This document shows, piece by piece, positions 6,131-9,196 of a stretch of DNA of 9,196 nt. A program made the position numbers and the translations under genes. The stretch's first letter is position 1, and the number at the start of each line of letters is the position of its first letter. This stretch comes from CAYFMS01 sp964491425 (GTDB lineage: Bacteria > Patescibacteriota > Patescibacteriia > UBA9934): contig CAZBFR010000033.1 of the NCBI GenBank assembly GCA_964491425.1, forward strand, positions 1-9,196, read 5' to 3'. The notes under the pieces were generated by a model, which worked only from the letters and a program-made list of their open reading frames with translations, did not search any database and was not told the DNA's origin.

Positions 6131-7810
6131 CTACCAACTTCCTCCACCGCCCCCTCCGAACCCGCCTCCTGAGAACCCACCGCCACCGGAACCCGATGAG
6201 CTCAAAGAGCTACTTGGGATCGCGGACGAAACCCCCGATTGAAGCGTTGAAAGACTTCCAAGAATGAACTGTGCGTTAATCACGCCTCCGTGTGTCGCCG
6301 AAATCCACGACTCATTCGTAAGCGGCACATTCTTAAAGAGTCCCGCCCAGTGATCGACATCTTTGAATGCAAGAGCATACGGGAGGACCGTCGAAAAAAT
6401 ATTTTGCTTCGACTCCCATTCCGCTCGGTATCGTTCCGCGGTTTGAACAAACAACTTGTAGCCCGCAACTTTACGATAGAGCTCCCCGCCCGTTGCGGAT
6501 TTCTTGAAGGTAAAGATTCCGATAATGACCGTGCTAATACCGCCGATAAACATGGCAACGACGGTTATAAGCCCATAATCGATCGCCAAGAACGATCCGG
6601 CAGTTCCAACCGCCACACCGATAACCATCGTCACAATCGCAAAGATGCGCGACGAAAGTTCGTAGAGTTTTCCAACGGTGCGTGAGCGCAAATCGCTCCC
6701 CAACGCCTCAAACGAAGCTCCAAAGCGCACTTGGTCGAGCGTTACCTGCCCCTCGTCCCCGTTAAACAACATAGCAAAAAGACGCGTTTGCCATTCGTCG
6801 AGCCCCTGATCGGCCGGCTTTTGCTTTACAAGCGCAATCTCCTTCGGCTTTGGCTTTTCTCGTTCGCTTTCGACGACAATTTTCAAATACCCCTTCACGG
6901 CGAGCTCTACAACCATTCCCGCAACAATGTGCTTATCAAGCCCCTTAAACGGACGCATAATCGCCCCCGCAACCCCGGCGGATACCCCGTCTGGAGGATT
7001 GAACTCAGCGATAATCGGTCCGATTGCCTCGTCGCGCCCAAAAGCGAACCAGAGAATCGAGGCAAGCGCGACAGGGATTAGAGCTAGGAAGGCAAACATA
7101 TTTTCCTTCAGGAGCTCAAGCGCCCGCTCAAACGCGGTCGGTTCGATAAAGATTCCTTTTTCAAATGAGAGCGAAATGGTTAAAAAGTCCTCCGAGGCAA
7201 AAGCGATTTTCCCATCCGTCTCCGCCTTTGCACAATCTTGCGCCGTCGATCCAAGATCACCCGTGTAACAATAGGCTTCCTTCGCGGAACCTACTCCGCT
7301 CGGATACAGTACGGTCGCGGAAACCTTCTCGATGGGCGCCTCCCATTCACTCCCCGTGATATTCCAATAAATCTCGTCATGGGTATCAAAATACCGCATC
7401 GCATCCATTACCTCGTATTGAATCTCGTAAATATGCTCTCCGTCGAGCGTAATAGCCGGATCCCCAACCTTAATTTCGACGTCCTTTCCTGATTTTGAAA
7501 CCACAAAAGGGACTTCCCCTCCGTCAAGTCGTACATCCCTCACAACAAGATCGAGATTCAACCGATTATTGAACCGATCTCGATAAATCACCGGGACAAA
7601 ACGAAAGATTCCGTGCTTCTCCTCGTAAAATATGACATCAATCGCCTCCTTCACCACCATCGATCCATCCTCGCGAAGCGTTACCTGTGCGTCAAACGAC
7701 CGATAATCCACCGATTGCGCGAATACCGAGGACGAAACGGCCATTGTAAGTGCGAGTGCGCTAACGAAGATACTGCCGATTCGCAACATGCTCTTCAAAC
7801 GTTTTTGCAT
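6131..7810 (-). CDS. DUF2207 family membrane protein with Gly-rich tail
   Basis: This 559-residue protein is a typical full-length DUF2207 member. It has a signal peptide at about 1-31 (hydrophobic core IFVSALALTMAV, likely cut after VFA). An exported beta-rich domain follows at about 33-220, including the common YWNITGSEWEAPI segment at 148-160. A transmembrane segment lies at about 236-257. The cytoplasmic part contains NPPDGVSAGVAGAIM (271-285) and a winged-helix-like GYLKIVV (307-313). Two more transmembrane segments lie at about 389-408 and 412-434. LPYALAFKDVDHWAGLF (476-492) comes next, and the tail is Ser/Gly-rich, ending GGGGGGSW as is usual in the family. The function of DUF2207 is not established; it is usually annotated only as a predicted membrane protein. 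I chose the ATG at 7810 because it starts the signal peptide and has GAGGGA 10 nt upstream. Codon 8 (7789) is an alternative, but its upstream GAAGAG lies too close. The gene follows mltG with overlap, hinting at an envelope role. Confidence 0.9.
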   Translation of the reverse strand: MQKRLKSMLRIGSIFVSALALTMAVSSSVFAQSVDYRSFDAQVTLREDGSMVVKEAIDVIFYEEKHGIFRFVPVIYRDRFNNRLNLDLVVRDVRLDGGEVPFVVSKSGKDVEIKVGDPAITLDGEHIYEIQYEVMDAMRYFDTHDEIYWNITGSEWEAPIEKVSATVLYPSGVGSAKEAYCYTGDLGSTAQDCAKAETDGKIAFASEDFLTISLSFEKGIFIEPTAFERALELLKENMFAFLALIPVALASILWFAFGRDEAIGPIIAEFNPPDGVSAGVAGAIMRPFKGLDKHIVAGMVVELAVKGYLKIVVESEREKPKPKEIALVKQKPADQGLDEWQTRLFAMLFNGDEGQVTLDQVRFGASFEALGSDLRSRTVGKLYELSSRIFAIVTMVIGVAVGTAGSFLAIDYGLITVVAMFIGGISTVIIGIFTFKKSATGGELYRKVAGYKLFVQTAERYRAEWESKQNIFSTVLPYALAFKDVDHWAGLFKNVPLTNESWISATHGGVINAQFILGSLSTLQSGVSSAIPSSSLSSSGSGGGGFSGGGFGGGGGGSW

Positions 7811-8744
7811 AGTGGATAGTTCCCTCAGGAGAGGTTAGATAGTAGAAATAGTCTGTTTTTGTTGGCTCGATCGAGGCGCGGATCGCATTCATTCCCGATC
7901 CTGCGATTGGTCCCGGAGGAAGCCCCGGGTACTTGTAGGTATTATACGGGGAATCGATTTGTGTGTCAGCAATCAATGCAGAAGCATGATCCTTGCCGGT
8001 GATGTAGTTCACGGTCGCGTCGGCCTGGAGAGGCATTCCAATCGCGAGGCGATTGTGGAAGATGCCCGAAACAACCCGCATCGTATCGGGTTTACGCACC
8101 TCTTTTTCGATAATCGAGGCGAGCGTCAATACTTCGTGGAATGATTCGTGCCCACCAAGCGAGAGCCCCGCAGTTTCCTTTTCCATTTGATCGAGCATTT
8201 TTCGCACGACATCTTCCGCGGTATCCGTTACGAAAAAGTGGTACGTTTCCGGGAACAAGTACCCCTCTAGGTCAACCGTCGAAGGCTTTTTTGCATAGAC
8301 AACGAAGGGATGGGTTTCAAATGGTCCGCCAGCGGCAACAACGCGGTCCCATTCGGCACGCTCAATCGGAAGCGACGCGTTGATACGGGTGTACATTTCG
8401 TCGAGCGTCATCCCCTCTGGAACTGTGATCACAACCTCTTCCTGAAAACTTTTCCCGAGGCGCTTTACCACTTCTCGGTAACTCATCCCCTTTTGTAGTT
8501 CAAATGTCCCAACTTGAATTTCCTTACTTGCCCCATCAAGGCGCAAATACACACGGAACCAAAACACATTTGGGATCACCCCCTGCTCTTTAAGCGTTCT
8601 CGCCGTCGCATATCCGTCGAACCCTTCCTTGATCGTTACAGAAATCGACTCCCCCTTTCCGCCTGCAAGCCAAAAGTGGCGCACCTGGTTTAAGCCAACG
8701 AGGGTCGCAAAGAGAAACACTACGAGCAGCAACCGCCTTACCAT
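7761..8744 (-). CDS. mltG: Endolytic murein transglycosylase MltG (YceG-like)
   Basis: The 327-residue product cuts nascent peptidoglycan glycan strands at the outer face of the inner membrane and is thought to end strand elongation. Residues 4-24 form an N-terminal membrane anchor. An N-terminal LysM-like region follows (about 35-110, with TVPEGMTLDEM at 107-117). The YceG catalytic domain has the family motifs in order: LEGYLFPETYHF (159-170), LASIIEKEV (208-216, with Glu213 matching the catalytic Glu of E. coli MltG by motif), GIFHNRLAIGMPLQADATV (217-235), DSPYNTY (264-270) and GLPPGPIAGSG (274-284). Length is normal for the family. The ATG at 8744 lies inside the end of the upstream gene (ATGGTAA overlap) and has no clear Shine-Dalgarno, suggesting coupled translation. 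The 3' end runs 50 nt into the DUF2207 gene. All key motifs are intact, so an active enzyme is expected. Confidence 0.96.
   Translation of the reverse strand: MVRRLLLVVFLFATLVGLNQVRHFWLAGGKGESISVTIKEGFDGYATARTLKEQGVIPNVFWFRVYLRLDGASKEIQVGTFELQKGMSYREVVKRLGKSFQEEVVITVPEGMTLDEMYTRINASLPIERAEWDRVVAAGGPFETHPFVVYAKKPSTVDLEGYLFPETYHFFVTDTAEDVVRKMLDQMEKETAGLSLGGHESFHEVLTLASIIEKEVRKPDTMRVVSGIFHNRLAIGMPLQADATVNYITGKDHASALIADTQIDSPYNTYKYPGLPPGPIAGSGMNAIRASIEPTKTDYFYYLTSPEGTIHYAKTFEEHVANRQYLR
7821..7826 (-). promoter_or_regulatory. Shine-Dalgarno site for the DUF2207 gene
   Basis: On the minus strand GAGGGA lies 10 nt upstream of the ATG at 7810, inside the mltG coding sequence (Pro-Glu-Gly codons). 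It is one of the few purine-rich ribosome-binding sites in the window and supports the 7810 start. Because the bases also encode conserved-looking MltG residues, the match could be coincidental. Confidence 0.4.
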
Positions 8745-9196
8745 AGATAACGAGGGTTAGTTCGTAAAAAAGATTCAATCGTCGCGAGGCGCTCATGCGT
8801 TCCCGTATCAAACCATGGCTCTCGCGCATCGTAGAATCCGATCGCTGCCCCACTACGCGCCATTGTCGGCCAGATATCTTTTTCCATCGAGATTGTTTCT
8901 TGCGCAGGGATATAGTCACGAATCCTTGGAGTCATCACATACCACCCAGAGGAGACATAAATCGATTCGTTCGCCTCAAGGAGCGGTCCCGAATCCTCAC
9001 GATCCACATACCGCTCAAGTCGCGTTTTCTCCGCGTTCGCTACAAGTGCCTCGGCTCCGGAAACTGTTTTCGACGGAATCTCGACTGCCGCAATCGTTGC
9101 AATTCCCCCAACTTCTTGATGACGAATAAGGAACCGATCGAGGTCGAGGTAAAAAATATTATCTGCGTTCAAAACAAGAAACCGATCCTCAAGCGC
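8738..9196 (-). CDS. NDP-sugar pyrophosphorylase / sugar-phosphate nucleotidyltransferase (C-terminal part)
   Basis: The reading frame is open to the right edge of the window, so the N-terminus with the nucleotide-binding signature lies outside. The visible 152 residues begin ALEDRFLVLNADN, the usual central strand of nucleotidyltransferase-fold enzymes (consensus F-L-V-x-N-G/A-D), followed by a run of alternating strands. Near the end come SSGWYVMTPRI (the 'N-x-G-x-Y-v-f' strand), MEKDIWPTMARSG and WFDTGTHERL, matching the conserved W-x-D-x-G-T-x-E-R-L close of this family. Enzymes of this fold join a sugar-1-phosphate to an NTP, giving an NDP-sugar and pyrophosphate in the cytoplasm. Substrate cannot be told from this half; mannose-1-phosphate guanylyltransferase-like or RmlA-like are both possible. 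There is no sign of a C-terminal left-handed beta-helix as in GlmU. The stop TAA overlaps the mltG start by 7 nt, so the two are probably cotranscribed and translationally coupled. Confidence 0.85.
   Translation of the reverse strand, partial: ALEDRFLVLNADNIFYLDLDRFLIRHQEVGGIATIAAVEIPSKTVSGAEALVANAEKTRLERYVDREDSGPLLEANESIYVSSGWYVMTPRIRDYIPAQETISMEKDIWPTMARSGAAIGFYDAREPWFDTGTHERLATIESFLRTNPRYLW

Noticed and set aside
6131..6200. GC-rich repeated bases at the end of the DUF2207 gene as a repeat array.
   Set aside because: They are Gly and Ser codons of the normal Gly-rich tail of this family.

Overview
The window carries nine closely packed genes, all read from the minus strand. Seven are complete and one runs off each end. 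In transcription order (right to left) they are: the C-terminal part of an NDP-sugar pyrophosphorylase-type nucleotidyltransferase, mltG, a DUF2207 membrane protein, a LOG/TIGR00730 Rossmann protein, an unrecognised 521-residue membrane protein, a DEDDy 3'-5' exonuclease-like protein, a small acidic DUF4178-like protein, an FtsI/PBP2-type class B transpeptidase, and the N-terminal part of a MurF-type ligase. No plus-strand gene, RNA gene, mobile element or CRISPR array was seen. No non-coding stretch exceeds about 45 nt.

The likely source is a bacterium with a small, streamlined genome, most plausibly a Patescibacteria/CPR lineage of the Parcubacteria type. This is inference. It rests on extreme packing (overlaps of 4, 7 and 50 nt, gaps of 1, 1 and 20 nt), a MurF with almost no N-terminal substrate domain, few recognisable Shine-Dalgarno sites, and a mix of DUF2207, LOG and hypothetical membrane proteins familiar from those genomes. 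TGA works as a stop here: two genes end on TGA with the next start overlapping or 1 nt away. The recoded UGA=Gly lineages (Gracilibacteria/Absconditabacteria) are therefore unlikely.

Layout. 9196-5364: nucleotidyltransferase, mltG, DUF2207 protein and LOG protein, probably one transcript with an extra promoter just before the LOG gene. 5362-3219: membrane protein and exonuclease, coupled to the LOG gene. 3216-2717: a single-gene unit for the DUF4178-like protein, with its own promoter and a strong intrinsic terminator. 2715-1: ftsI-like gene and murF, a fragment of a division/cell-wall cluster, with a possible promoter squeezed between that terminator and the ftsI start.

Functionally, MltG (glycan strand release), FtsI (septal crosslinking) and MurF (precursor synthesis) make the window mainly peptidoglycan-related. 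The nucleotidyltransferase may feed sugar nucleotides into envelope glycans. The most notable non-gene signal is a repeated promoter layout, TGnTATAAT placed 9 nt before ATG, which predicts leaderless mRNAs for at least two genes. The clearest unknown is the 521-residue membrane protein.
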